The position numbers and the translations under genes were made by a program. The notes below the pieces were generated by a model. That model was not told the origin of the DNA and searched no databases. It saw only the letters and a list, made by a program, of their open reading frames with translations. Shown in pieces: positions 44,558-53,087 of a stretch of 64,000 bases of DNA. The first letter of the stretch is position 1. Each line of letters opens with the position of its first letter. The stretch comes from Pseudomonadota bacterium (GTDB taxonomy: Bacteria; Desulfobacterota; Binatia; Binatales; Binataceae), in NCBI GenBank assembly GCA_021324885.1, contig JAJPIF010000002.1, positions 124,001 to 188,000 of the forward strand. The letters run 5' to 3'.

Positions 44558-45412
44558 ATGAGCGACGACGCGATCTTATACGAAAAGGACGGCCCCGTGG
44601 CTCGGGTCATCTTGAATCGACCGGAGCGGCGCAATGCCCTGACCGATCCGATGTTCACCCAAATCGTCGAGGCCTACCACCGGGCTGAGCAGGATGACGA
44701 CGTCAAGGTAATCGAATTGATGGGCAAGGGCGACACTTTCTGCGTCGGCTTCGACCTGCGCGACCCCGACCTGTTCTATGAAGGCGCCGACGTCGGCGAA
44801 AACAACGTCCGCGACGGCATCTATGCGCTGCGCTTTCGCACCGAGGTCATGCGCGACATGATGTTCGTGCTCAAGCCAACCATCGCGCGCGTCCATCGCC
44901 ATTGTATTGGCGCGGGCCTGTTCCTGACCCTGGTAGCGGATTTCGCGATCGCCTCGGACAATACCGTCTTTGGCTTCCCCGAATCACGTTACGGCGACGC
45001 CGGCGGGGTCTGGTGCTTTCCCTTCGTGGTCATGCAATGCGGGCTTAAGCGCGCCCGCGAGCTGCTGATGACGGGGCGCAAGTTTACCGCCCAGGAAGCT
45101 GAGCGTTTTAACTTCATCAACCATGCGGTGCCGATGGAAAAGCTGGACGACGAAGTGGGCGAGCTGATCCACGCCCTGTGCAGCCTGCCGCGCGACAGCC
45201 TGGCCTTCGCCAAATCCTTCCAGCACGAAATCTATGGCACGCTCGGCATACCAAGCTTCTTTTTGCCCCATTACACGATTCATCCGCTGGCCCTGCATGT
45301 GAAACGCAAAGCCGACGAATTTGATTTTCGCGAAACCATCCGCGAAAAAGGGCTGCGCGGCGGAATCGAGGAGCGCAACAGACGCTTTGCGGGGAAATAC
45401 TGGAACTGGTAA
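44558..45412 (+). CDS. Enoyl-CoA hydratase/isomerase family protein
   Basis: 284 residues of the crotonase fold. DTFCVGFDLRDPD is the region of the first oxyanion strand, IARVHRHCIGAGLFLTLVAD the second, with FGFPESRYGDAGG following. Members hydrate enoyl-CoA or perform related steps on CoA esters. The ATG at 44558 was chosen because GGAGG stands five bases before it; an upstream in-frame ATG at 44525 lacks one. First gene of a rightward operon with two acyl-CoA dehydrogenases 13 bases downstream, so a role after or before their dehydrogenation is likely. The exact substrate is not known. Confidence 0.85.
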   Translation: MSDDAILYEKDGPVARVILNRPERRNALTDPMFTQIVEAYHRAEQDDDVKVIELMGKGDTFCVGFDLRDPDLFYEGADVGENNVRDGIYALRFRTEVMRDMMFVLKPTIARVHRHCIGAGLFLTLVADFAIASDNTVFGFPESRYGDAGGVWCFPFVVMQCGLKRARELLMTGRKFTAQEAERFNFINHAVPMEKLDDEVGELIHALCSLPRDSLAFAKSFQHEIYGTLGIPSFFLPHYTIHPLALHVKRKADEFDFRETIREKGLRGGIEERNRRFAGKYWNW

Positions 45413-45425
45413 CCGGAGGGGATCG

Positions 45426-46589
45426 GTGGATTTTTCGCTCACGCCCGAGCAGGAGGCGTTTCAAAAACAGGTCAGAGACTTCATCCGCCAACATCTGACC
45501 CCGGAGCTGCGCGAGGAGGTCGAACGCGAGCAGTACGCGATCGGTCCGTTGGGCAAGAATTTCGTCCGCCTGATGGGCCGCCAGGGATGGCTCGGGATCG
45601 GCTGGCCAAAGGAATATGGCGGTCAGGGACGCGGCGCGATCGACCAGTGGATTTTTCTGGAGGAGATGGCGGCCGAGAACCTGCCCACCGGCGGTCTGAC
45701 CCTCAATTCGGCCGGACCGACCCTGATGCGGGTCGGCTCGGAGCGGCAAAAGCGTGAGTATCTGCCGAAAATTCTGACCGGCGAGATCGAGTTCGCGATC
45801 GGCTACACCGAACCCAACGCCGGCTCCGATCTGGCTTCGCTCCAGACCCGGGCCGTGCGCGACGGCGACAGCTACGTCATCAACGGCCAGAAGATTTACA
45901 CCTCGGCGGCGCACCACTCCACGCATATCTGGCTGCTGGCGCGCACCGACCCGAAGCTGCCCAAACATCGCGGCATTTCCATCTTTATCGTACCGATCGA
46001 CACGCCCGGCGTAACCATTCGACCGCTGGAAACGATGGGCAGCGAGCGCAGCAACGAGGTGTTCTTCGAAGATGCGCGCGTTCCCGCCGCCAACCTGGTC
46101 GGTGAGGAGAATCGCGGATGGCAGTATGTCACGATGGCGCTGGATTTCGAGCGGCTGATGCCGCATGCGCGCATCCGCACCCATCTCGACAATCTGATCG
46201 ACTATGCCAGGAACACGGTGAAGGACGGCCGCCCGCTCAGCCAGCATTACCACGTGCGCATCGCGCTGGCGCGGCTGGCGGTCGAGGTCGAAGTGCTGCG
46301 GCTGTTCTCGATGCGCTGTGCGTGGATGATCGAGCGCGGGCAGGTGCCCAACGCCGAAGCGTCGGTGTTCAAGATTTACATGAGCGAACTCAATGAACAT
46401 ATCGCGAGGGCCGCACAAAATATCATGGGCGCCTATGCCGCCATTCGCGGCGAGGACCGGCTGGCGCCGGTCGGGGGCCGGCTGGAGAAGTTGTACCGCA
46501 GTTTCCCGCTCTACAAGTTTGCCGGCGGCACCAACGAGGTGATGCGCAACATTATCGCGCAGCGCGGACTCGGGATGCCGCGCGATTAA
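45426..46589 (+). CDS. Acyl-CoA dehydrogenase (likely catalytic subunit of a pair)
   Basis: 387 residues beginning VDFSLTPEQEAFQKQVRDFI from a GTG at 45426, with GGAGG just upstream. FAIGYTEPNAGSDLASLQTR is the FAD/substrate signature, and the C-terminus FAGGTNEVMRNIIAQRGLG carries the conserved Glu-containing segment. It introduces a double bond into an acyl-CoA, passing electrons to ETF. The adjacent gene encodes a second, different family member lacking this C-terminal motif, as in heteromeric steroid-type dehydrogenases. Substrate unknown but probably branched or cyclic. Confidence 0.88.
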   Translation: MDFSLTPEQEAFQKQVRDFIRQHLTPELREEVEREQYAIGPLGKNFVRLMGRQGWLGIGWPKEYGGQGRGAIDQWIFLEEMAAENLPTGGLTLNSAGPTLMRVGSERQKREYLPKILTGEIEFAIGYTEPNAGSDLASLQTRAVRDGDSYVINGQKIYTSAAHHSTHIWLLARTDPKLPKHRGISIFIVPIDTPGVTIRPLETMGSERSNEVFFEDARVPAANLVGEENRGWQYVTMALDFERLMPHARIRTHLDNLIDYARNTVKDGRPLSQHYHVRIALARLAVEVEVLRLFSMRCAWMIERGQVPNAEASVFKIYMSELNEHIARAAQNIMGAYAAIRGEDRLAPVGGRLEKLYRSFPLYKFAGGTNEVMRNIIAQRGLGMPRD

Positions 46590-46636
46590 GCCTTTTGGCC
46601 AAAATGAGGTCGTCGAACTGAATTGGAGAGCAAGAC

Positions 46637-47755
46637 GTGATCGATCTGGGATGGAGTCAAGCGCAGGAGATGCTGCGCGAAAGCGCGCGCGGCTTTCTGG
46701 CCAAGGAAGCACCCAAAAGTGTCGTCCGGCAAATCGAAGCTGACCCGCTCGGCTATTCGCCCGCGCTGTGGCGCAAGATGGCTGACCTGGGCTGGCTCGC
46801 CATGCCGTTTCCGGAAAGCGCCGGCGGCGTCGGCGGCAGCCTGATCGACGCCGGATTGCTGGCCGAAGAACTGGGCCGCGCCTGCCTTCCCTGCCCCTAC
46901 ATCCATACGGTCGCGGCCGGCCTGACGCTGCTCGAAGGGGGAAGAACCGACCTGGTGGCCAAAATCGTCGCCGGCGATCTGGTGGTCGTTCCCGCCTTTA
47001 CCGAAGTCGACCCGCGCCCGATTCCAAAGGCCTTGAAGCTCGCGATCGTTCCACAAGGCGCAGGCTATCGGCTCACCGGACTCAAGCGCTTCGTCGAATA
47101 CGGCCATGCCGCCAATCTGCTGCTTTGCTCGGGCCGCGTGAACCAATCCGAAGCGGAAGAAGGCGCCACGCTGATGCTGGTCGGCGGCGACACCCGCGGG
47201 CTGGCACGGCGCACCCTCGCCAGCACCGGCGGCGATCCGGTGGCCGAACTGGAGTTCCAGGATGTGCAAACCGACGCCGCCAGTCTGGTCGGAGATGCGG
47301 GACGCGGATGGCCAATGATTCACCGGACCATCAACCGATTCCTGGCCCTGCGCGCGGCGGAAATGGCGGGTGGTACGCGTCGCGTTTTGGAAATGACGGT
47401 GGACTACACCAAAATGCGCGTCCAGTTCGGACGCACGCTGGCCTCGTTCCAGGCCGTTCAGCATATTTGTGCCGACATGGCGATCATGGCCGACGGCGCC
47501 GAACTGGCCGCGCGTCAAGCCGTTTGGGCGGTGGACCGCAACCCGTCCAGCGATTATGAAGTCAGCGCCGCCAAGGCGTTCGCCGCTCAGGCCTACAGCA
47601 TGGCGACGATCAACGCGGTCCAGCTCCATGGGGGCATCGGCTACATGCAGGAGTACGACCTTCAATTCTATTACCGCCGCGCCCGCTCCGAAGAGGTCCT
47701 GATGGGGACGATCGAGGATCACCTGGAGAGGGTGGCAACGGCAATCGGTCTGTAA
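46637..47755 (+). CDS. Acyl-CoA dehydrogenase (likely partner subunit)
   Basis: 372 residues, GTG start at 46637 with GGAGAG upstream. MADLGWLAMPFPESAGGVGG, AEELGRACLPCPYIHTVAAG and the C-terminal region LHGGIGYMQEYDLQFYYRRA place it in the acyl-CoA dehydrogenase family. The usual glutamate-bearing GGTNE segment is replaced at the end by EEVLMGTIEDHLERVATAI, as in the non-catalytic or complementary subunit of alpha2-beta2 enzymes. It lies 47 bases after the first dehydrogenase, same strand. The pairing is inference. Confidence 0.85.
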   Translation: MIDLGWSQAQEMLRESARGFLAKEAPKSVVRQIEADPLGYSPALWRKMADLGWLAMPFPESAGGVGGSLIDAGLLAEELGRACLPCPYIHTVAAGLTLLEGGRTDLVAKIVAGDLVVVPAFTEVDPRPIPKALKLAIVPQGAGYRLTGLKRFVEYGHAANLLLCSGRVNQSEAEEGATLMLVGGDTRGLARRTLASTGGDPVAELEFQDVQTDAASLVGDAGRGWPMIHRTINRFLALRAAEMAGGTRRVLEMTVDYTKMRVQFGRTLASFQAVQHICADMAIMADGAELAARQAVWAVDRNPSSDYEVSAAKAFAAQAYSMATINAVQLHGGIGYMQEYDLQFYYRRARSEEVLMGTIEDHLERVATAIGL

Positions 47756-47840
47756 TCGCGCAGGACAGCGCCGCGCGCTGACAGCTTGCTCCCTTTCCGC
47801 CAGGCATTTCCAGCGGACTTTGATCGAGGACTGAGAACAG

Positions 47841-49556
47841 GTGGCTGAGATAATCATTGAAAGAAACGTGCCGGTGCCGATGCGCGACGGCGTGGTGCTG
47901 CGCGCCGACGTCTATCGTCAAAACGGCGCGGGACGGCGTCCGGTGCTGCTCGAACGCACGCCGTACAGCAAAACGCTCCCTCGCATGGTGCTGGACACGA
48001 TCCATGTGCTGAAGGCGTCGGAGGCGGGGTATGCCGTAGTGATCCAGGACTGCCGCGGGCGCTTCGATTCCGACGGCGAGTTCGTACCGTTCCTGTGCGA
48101 CATCAACGACGGCTACGACACGGTGGAATGGTGCGCCAATCAATCGTGGTCCAATGGCCGGATCGGAATGTTCGGCACCTCCTATGTCGGCGCCACGCAA
48201 TTGCTGGCCGCGATTGCCGCGCCGCCGCATCTGGCCGCGATTTGCCCGGTGGTCAGCGGGGCTGATTTTCACAACGGATGGATTTACGAAGGCGGCGCGT
48301 TCAGGCTCGCCTTCGTCACCGCGTGGGCCGCGCAATTTCTCGCCGCCCCCAATATCGACAGGCTGCCGCTGCCGCCTGCCCGGCGCGAAAGCGAACGGCA
48401 GAACCTGCTTGACAGCATCGAGCGCCTGCGCCGCACGGTGTCACATTGGCCGCTGTCCGAACTGCCGCTGTTCAAGCTCGAAGGGCTGGCACCCTATTTT
48501 TATGAATGGCTGGCGCATCCGGATTACGACGACTACTGGCGGCGCGTCGATATCACCGCCCATCATGACCGCGTCACCGTTCCAGGCTTGCACATGGGTG
48601 GATGGTACGATTTGTTCGTGGCGGGAGCGCTGCACAATTTCACCGGCATGCGCCGCCGCGCCGCCACGCCGCACGCGCGCGACGGCCAACGCCTGCTGTT
48701 CGGGCCGTGGGTGCACGGCTCCCTGCAATCGCAGCTCTCGCCCATTGGCGAGCGCGACTACGGATGGCGCTCGCTGGTGCCGCTGAGCGAGACCAAGATC
48801 GGATGGTTCGATCACTGGCTGCGCGATGCGGACAACTGGGTGGTCTCGGAGGCGCCTGTGCGCGTCTATGTGCTGAACCGCGGATGGCGTCATGAGCAGC
48901 AATGGCCGCTGGAAGGCACGCAGTGGACGCGCTACTACCTGCACAGCGGCGGACGTGCCAACTCGCTCAATGGCGACGGGCGCCTCAGCCGCGATACGCC
49001 GGGCTCGCAGCCGCCCGATATCATGCTTTACAATCCGCTCAATCCGACTCCGACGGTTGGCGTCGGCGGCATCTACGATCAACGCCCGGTCGAAGCGCGC
49101 TCCGAGGTGCTGGTCTATTCGACGCCGCCGCTCAGCGAGGCGATCGAAGTTACAGGTCCGGTCAAAGTGGTGCTCTATGCTTCCAGTTCAGCACCCGATA
49201 CGGACTTCACCGCCAAGCTGGTCGATGTCGCTCCCAACGGCTATGCGGCCAATCTGTGCGACGGGCTGATTCGGGCGCGCTACCGCAATTCGCCGGCGCG
49301 ACCCGAACTGATGCAGCCGGGTGAGGTTTATGAATTCACCATCGATCTTAACGGAACCGGCAACGTATTTATGGCCGGCCATCAGATCCGGTTGGAGATT
49401 TCCAGCAGCAATTTTCCCAAGTTCGACCGCAATCCCAACACCGGAGAACCCGCGGCGATGGCGCGGCACACCAAGCCGGCCGTGCAAACCATTTTTCATG
49501 ACTCGCAGCATGCTTCCCACGTCGTGCTGCCGGTAATTCCGGCGAAAGGCCGTTGA
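47841..49556 (+). CDS. CocE/NonD-family alpha/beta hydrolase
   Basis: 571 residues. PVPMRDGVVLRADVYRQNG at the start, VIQDCRGRFDSDGEFVPF and the nucleophile motif GMFGTSYVGATQ (Ser in G-x-S-Y-x-G) are characteristic of the CocE/NonD group; GPWVHGS supplies a possible catalytic His region. The C-terminal third is a jelly-roll-like domain (GHQIRLEISSSNFPKFDRN). Known members hydrolyse cocaine-type esters, macrolactones or act as X-Pro aminopeptidases. No signal peptide. GTG start at 47841, 85 bases after the dehydrogenase. It may open an ester or lactone for the pathway here. Confidence 0.87.
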   Translation: MAEIIIERNVPVPMRDGVVLRADVYRQNGAGRRPVLLERTPYSKTLPRMVLDTIHVLKASEAGYAVVIQDCRGRFDSDGEFVPFLCDINDGYDTVEWCANQSWSNGRIGMFGTSYVGATQLLAAIAAPPHLAAICPVVSGADFHNGWIYEGGAFRLAFVTAWAAQFLAAPNIDRLPLPPARRESERQNLLDSIERLRRTVSHWPLSELPLFKLEGLAPYFYEWLAHPDYDDYWRRVDITAHHDRVTVPGLHMGGWYDLFVAGALHNFTGMRRRAATPHARDGQRLLFGPWVHGSLQSQLSPIGERDYGWRSLVPLSETKIGWFDHWLRDADNWVVSEAPVRVYVLNRGWRHEQQWPLEGTQWTRYYLHSGGRANSLNGDGRLSRDTPGSQPPDIMLYNPLNPTPTVGVGGIYDQRPVEARSEVLVYSTPPLSEAIEVTGPVKVVLYASSSAPDTDFTAKLVDVAPNGYAANLCDGLIRARYRNSPARPELMQPGEVYEFTIDLNGTGNVFMAGHQIRLEISSSNFPKFDRNPNTGEPAAMARHTKPAVQTIFHDSQHASHVVLPVIPAKGR

Positions 49557-49626
49557 TCATTCGCGCCCGATGTGGACAAGAGGACAGTCATTCCGGCACA
49601 AGGGCCGGCGCTACAGGAGGTAGGCA

Positions 49627-50505
49627 ATGGCGCACGAATACAAACTGGTTGACCCGTTTATCGGGCTTCCACCCAAGGCTCCCAATCCCTCGCAGGACCC
49701 CAACATCGCGCGCTGGTTTCGCAACTCCAAGGCGCTGATGGAAGGAGCGACGGTCGAGCAGATGATCGCCGACATGGACGAAACCTCGATCGAGGCGGCG
49801 ATCCTTACCGCCACCGGGCAACCCGAGCTGCCTACCGGTCCCTACTCGGTCGGCCAGAGGATCAGCGATGAAACCTTCAATGCCGCCTGCAAGGAAGTGG
49901 CGGACATTATCAAGCGCTATCCGGGGCGGCTTTACGGATGCGCCGCGATCGATCCGACCGGGATGATGCGCGCGGTACGGCAGGTCGAGCGCGCCTACAA
50001 GGAATACGGTTTTCGTTCGATCTGGATGATGCCGGCGCTGGTCGGGCTGCCAGCCAATCACGCCTGCTACTTTCCGGTCTATGCTAAATGCGCCGAATTA
50101 GGCATCACGGTGAAGATTAACTGCGGCGTCCCCGGCCCGCTGCGCCAGGCCCGTCTGCAACAACCGATGAACCTCGACGAGGTGCTGATCGCATTTCCCG
50201 AACTGACCGTGGTGGGCACTCACGTAGGCCATCCGTGGCATCTGGAAACGGTTGCCCTGCTGCAGAAATTCCCCAACTTCTACATGATCACCTCGGGCTG
50301 GGCGCCCAAACACGTCCCTCAGGAGTTGTGGAATCTGGCCAACACCCGTGGCGCCAACAAAATCCTATGGTCCAGCGACTACCCGATCCTGCCGATGCAG
50401 CGCTGCTCCCAGGAAGGGTGGGCCGTCCCCCTCAAAGACGAAGTAAAACGGCGCTACCTGCGCGACAACGCCATCGAGGTGTTCAAACTAAACCTGTCCA
50501 AATAA
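49627..50505 (+). CDS. Amidohydrolase-2-family TIM-barrel protein lacking the N-terminal HxH motif
   Basis: 292 residues with the amidohydrolase-related (Amidohydro_2/ACMSD-like) body: FNAACKEVADIIKRYPGRLY, CAAIDPTGMMRAVRQVERAY, LTVVGTHVGHPWHLETVALL and ILWSSDYPILPMQRCSQEG, where the histidines and the late Asp fit metal/catalytic positions. At the N-terminus, where DxHxH normally binds zinc, the sequence is KLVDPFIGLPPK, with no histidine. It may bind metal differently or be a catalytically altered hydrolase/decarboxylase. AGGAGG precedes the ATG by six bases. Fifth gene of the rightward operon, 70 bases after the CocE-type gene. Confidence 0.8.
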   Translation: MAHEYKLVDPFIGLPPKAPNPSQDPNIARWFRNSKALMEGATVEQMIADMDETSIEAAILTATGQPELPTGPYSVGQRISDETFNAACKEVADIIKRYPGRLYGCAAIDPTGMMRAVRQVERAYKEYGFRSIWMMPALVGLPANHACYFPVYAKCAELGITVKINCGVPGPLRQARLQQPMNLDEVLIAFPELTVVGTHVGHPWHLETVALLQKFPNFYMITSGWAPKHVPQELWNLANTRGANKILWSSDYPILPMQRCSQEGWAVPLKDEVKRRYLRDNAIEVFKLNLSK

Positions 50506-50566
50506 CAAATTCCCCGACCCGCCGGTGCTATGGTAGGATAGGGTGTCGCAGTCATAGGAGTCGCAA

Positions 50567-50605
50567 GCGCCACCTTATTCAATCTGTAACAGAATAAGGT
50601 GGCGC
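50567..50605. terminator. Strong inverted repeat between convergent genes
   Basis: GCGCCACCTTATTC at 50567-50580 and GAATAAGGTGGCGC at 50592-50605 are a perfect 14-base inverted repeat with an 11-base loop, placed between the stops of the amidohydrolase gene and the leftward crotonase gene. Neither side has a T-run, so classical intrinsic termination is uncertain; a bidirectional hairpin barrier is likely. Confidence 0.6.
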
Positions 50606-50697
50606 CAAAGAAAACCACGCATCAAAAGACCAGTTCTCTGAGTAACCCGGTCAACAACCGCGGCCTGAGTATTCAGGCGCTGGCGGGGCGTGCGGGT

Positions 50698-51471
50698 TCA
50701 GGCTTTGGGTCTGGTTGCCACCCAATGCTCGCCGGCCGCCAGACCTTCCAATGCCAGTCCGAGACTCAGATTATCGAGCATCAAGCGCTTCAGATGCATG
50801 GTCAGCGCCTGGCGGGCATAACGCACCGCCAGCGGCGGCTTTTCCGTGATCTGGCGAGCCAGTTCCCAGGCTCGCGGCATCAGTTTGTCTCGCGCCATCA
50901 CTTCCGCGACCAGCCCCATGTCCAGGGCCTGGCGCGCGGAGATTTTCTGCCCGGTCAGCAGGAAATAGCGCCCGCGATTGAATCCCATCAGCAGCGGGAA
51001 GACGACGTGAACGCCGTCGCCGGGAACCAGTCCGCCGGGGAAATGGGGCAGGTCCTGGAACTCCGCGTTGTCCGACGCGATCACGACATCGCACAGCAGC
51101 GCCAGTTCGGCATGGATCAGCGCGGGACCGTTGACCGCAGCGATCATCGGCACCTCGATATCCAGATGGTTCATCAGCAGATGCTTGCCATCGGAAAAGG
51201 TGTGGTCCCACGCGCCGGGCGGGATCCTGGTGGTATCGCCGCCCCACAGCGCGTCCGCGATGAATTCGTCTCCGGTACCGGTGAGAATCACGGCCTTGTT
51301 GTCGCGGTCGCGAGCGATATCGCCGAAGGCGTAGGACAGTTCCTCGTGCGGGCGCATCCCCCATTTAAGCGGTCCGCCCTTGCTGTGCAGCGTCACTTGC
51401 AGGATGCCATCGGTGCGCTCCATTTTGATGAATTTGTACTTGTTCGCGTATTCTTCCAACCTGATCGCCAT
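50698..51471 (-). CDS. Crotonase-fold beta-diketone hydrolase, 6-oxocamphor hydrolase-like
   Basis: 257 residues. From memory of Rhodococcus 6-oxocamphor hydrolase, the residues reported important there (Trp40, His122, His145, Asp154, Glu244) have counterparts here at W37, H120, H143 (DLPHFPGG), D152 (VPGDG) and E242 (LALEGL), with nearly constant offset, and stretches such as [11 protein letters not shown] and PRAWELAR agree. That enzyme cleaves a cyclic beta-diketone by a retro-Claisen reaction without CoA. The GGAGG before the ATG at 51471 fixes the start; an in-frame extension to 51597 has none. It is divergent from the luciferase-like oxidoreductase gene beside it. Otherwise it would simply be an enoyl-CoA hydratase family protein. 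Confidence 0.75.
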   Translation of the reverse strand: MAIRLEEYANKYKFIKMERTDGILQVTLHSKGGPLKWGMRPHEELSYAFGDIARDRDNKAVILTGTGDEFIADALWGGDTTRIPPGAWDHTFSDGKHLLMNHLDIEVPMIAAVNGPALIHAELALLCDVVIASDNAEFQDLPHFPGGLVPGDGVHVVFPLLMGFNRGRYFLLTGQKISARQALDMGLVAEVMARDKLMPRAWELARQITEKPPLAVRYARQALTMHLKRLMLDNLSLGLALEGLAAGEHWVATRPKA

Positions 51472-51620
51472 CGTTGTTCTCCTCCGGGTGATTGGTTCGA
51501 GGCCGAGTATACAAAAACTTGCGCGCCATCGTTCCAGTTGGGCGGGGCGGCGCCGATTGACAAATGCGGGCAAGACATGGCGGTATGCAATACACACTCC
51601 AGCGAGCGCGAGGCTAGAAA

Positions 51621-52511
51621 ATGAAAGTTGGCATGGGTTCGATGGGACTGGGTCCCTTCAGCGATCCGGATATCATGGCTCACGTGGCGCGCACCGCCGA
51701 GCGATGCGGCTTCGAATCGCTATGGGCTCCGGATCATTCGGCGGTTCCCGACGCGCATCAGACCAAATGCCCCTATACTCCGGACGGCGAAATACCCGGC
51801 GGCCCAGATGCTCCGCTGGTCGAACCAATCACGGCATTGTCATTCGTCGCCGGGTTGACCTCGAAGATCAGGCTGGGCACCGGCGTCATGATCCTGCCCC
51901 AGCGCCATCCGTTCTATGTGGCCAAGGAGGTTGCCACCCTGGATCTGATATCCAAGGGTCGCGCGCTGCTGGGAATCGGCAGCGGTTGGTGCGCGGAGGA
52001 ATTCGCCGCTCTCGGCCTGGATTTCCATCAGCGCGGCAAACGCACCGACGAGGCGATGCAGGCCTTGCGCGTGCTGTGGCGCGAGGATCCCTCGACCTTC
52101 AAGGGCACCCATTTCAATTTCGAGCGCATCCGCAGCTTTCCCAAACCGGTGCAGCGCGGCGGCGTGCCGATCCTGGTCGGCGGCCATTCGCGGGCCGCGG
52201 CGCGCCGCGCGGCCCGCTACGGCGACGGCTTCTATCCGCTCACCCCAATCGTCGATACCGATATTGCCAAAATCGATTTTTTGAAATCGATGAAGGGGCT
52301 TCTCGCGATGTTCAAGGAGGAATGCGATAAGGCCGGGCGCAAGTACGACGGTTTCGATATCACCACGGGCGCCGGCCCCGACCTCGATTTCATCAAACGC
52401 CTGGAGGACCTCGGAGTCACGCGCGTGTTCCTGAGTTCAGCCGCTACCGATCGCGACGGCATCACCCGTTCGCTCGAGCAAATCGGCAACCAGATTATCG
52501 CGCGGCTGTAA
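51621..52511 (+). CDS. Luciferase-like (LLM) F420/FMN-dependent oxidoreductase
   Basis: 296 residues of the bacterial-luciferase TIM barrel: [40 protein letters not shown] and [20 protein letters not shown] are signature stretches, and [20 protein letters not shown] closes the core. The pattern is close to the TIGR03619-type F420-dependent group; FMN-dependent monooxygenase activity is the main alternative. It reads away from the 6-oxocamphor-hydrolase-like gene, 149 bases apart. Its stop abuts that of the VanZ-like gene with no spacer. Substrate unknown. Confidence 0.82.
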   Translation: MKVGMGSMGLGPFSDPDIMAHVARTAERCGFESLWAPDHSAVPDAHQTKCPYTPDGEIPGGPDAPLVEPITALSFVAGLTSKIRLGTGVMILPQRHPFYVAKEVATLDLISKGRALLGIGSGWCAEEFAALGLDFHQRGKRTDEAMQALRVLWREDPSTFKGTHFNFERIRSFPKPVQRGGVPILVGGHSRAAARRAARYGDGFYPLTPIVDTDIAKIDFLKSMKGLLAMFKEECDKAGRKYDGFDITTGAGPDLDFIKRLEDLGVTRVFLSSAATDRDGITRSLEQIGNQIIARL

Positions 52512-53033
52512 TCACGCGGAGGTGGCGGTTTGCTGCTCGGGCGCCGCAGCGGTCTTCGGACGCAGCGTCCGACGCAGCCGGATCGCCGCTGCGCTCAACA
52601 GGAACGCGCTCAGCGCGCCGGCCCAGTCGTATTTCAGATCGAGCAGGCTGCAGGTGCGGTCGGGGATGAAATACTGATGGCCTTCATCCGCCGCCCCCAA
52701 AGCCAGGCAAATCACCATCGCGGTAAACGGCCGTAGTCCGACCAACCAGACCAGGACCAGGCACAGGACAAGATACTCCATGAAATGAGCGGTCCATCTT
52801 ACGATCGAAAGGTAGAAAAAGAGTTGACCGCTGTCGCTGACATGGAGCAGAGAACGGAAGTATGGATAAAAGATCGGCTCCATCCGGGCGGCTGAGAAGA
52901 ATGAAGTGCCCAGCACATAGACGAGGACAGCAACGGCGGTCAGAACAGCCAGTCGCACAACCCAGCTAAGATGGAATTTGGCGGCACTGCCTGCCCGCTG
53001 CGGTTCCGCCGCGCCGATGCTTGCAGTCATCAA
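52512..53033 (-). CDS. VanZ-like membrane protein
   Basis: 173 residues with four to five membrane segments (LAVLTAVAVLVYVLGTSFF, YLVLCLVLVWLVGLRP). The VanZ signature is present: RWTAHFMEYLVL followed by GAADEGHQYFIPDRTCSLLD and a further Asp in YDWAGALSA. Function of the family is poorly known; the best-known member raises teicoplanin resistance. It is convergent with the LLM gene and 54 bases downstream of the murU start region, but no clear functional link is seen. Confidence 0.8.
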   Translation of the reverse strand: MMTASIGAAEPQRAGSAAKFHLSWVVRLAVLTAVAVLVYVLGTSFFSAARMEPIFYPYFRSLLHVSDSGQLFFYLSIVRWTAHFMEYLVLCLVLVWLVGLRPFTAMVICLALGAADEGHQYFIPDRTCSLLDLKYDWAGALSAFLLSAAAIRLRRTLRPKTAAAPEQQTATSA

Positions 53034-53087
53034 AGCCTTAAGTTTTCATCTTAAACGTGTTTTTGCAACCGGGCGCTTTACTGCGGC

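Noticed and set aside
45117-46712. Long leftward open frame (531 codons) opposite the first acyl-CoA dehydrogenase
   Set aside because: Antisense shadow of a well-supported gene with a good ribosome site.
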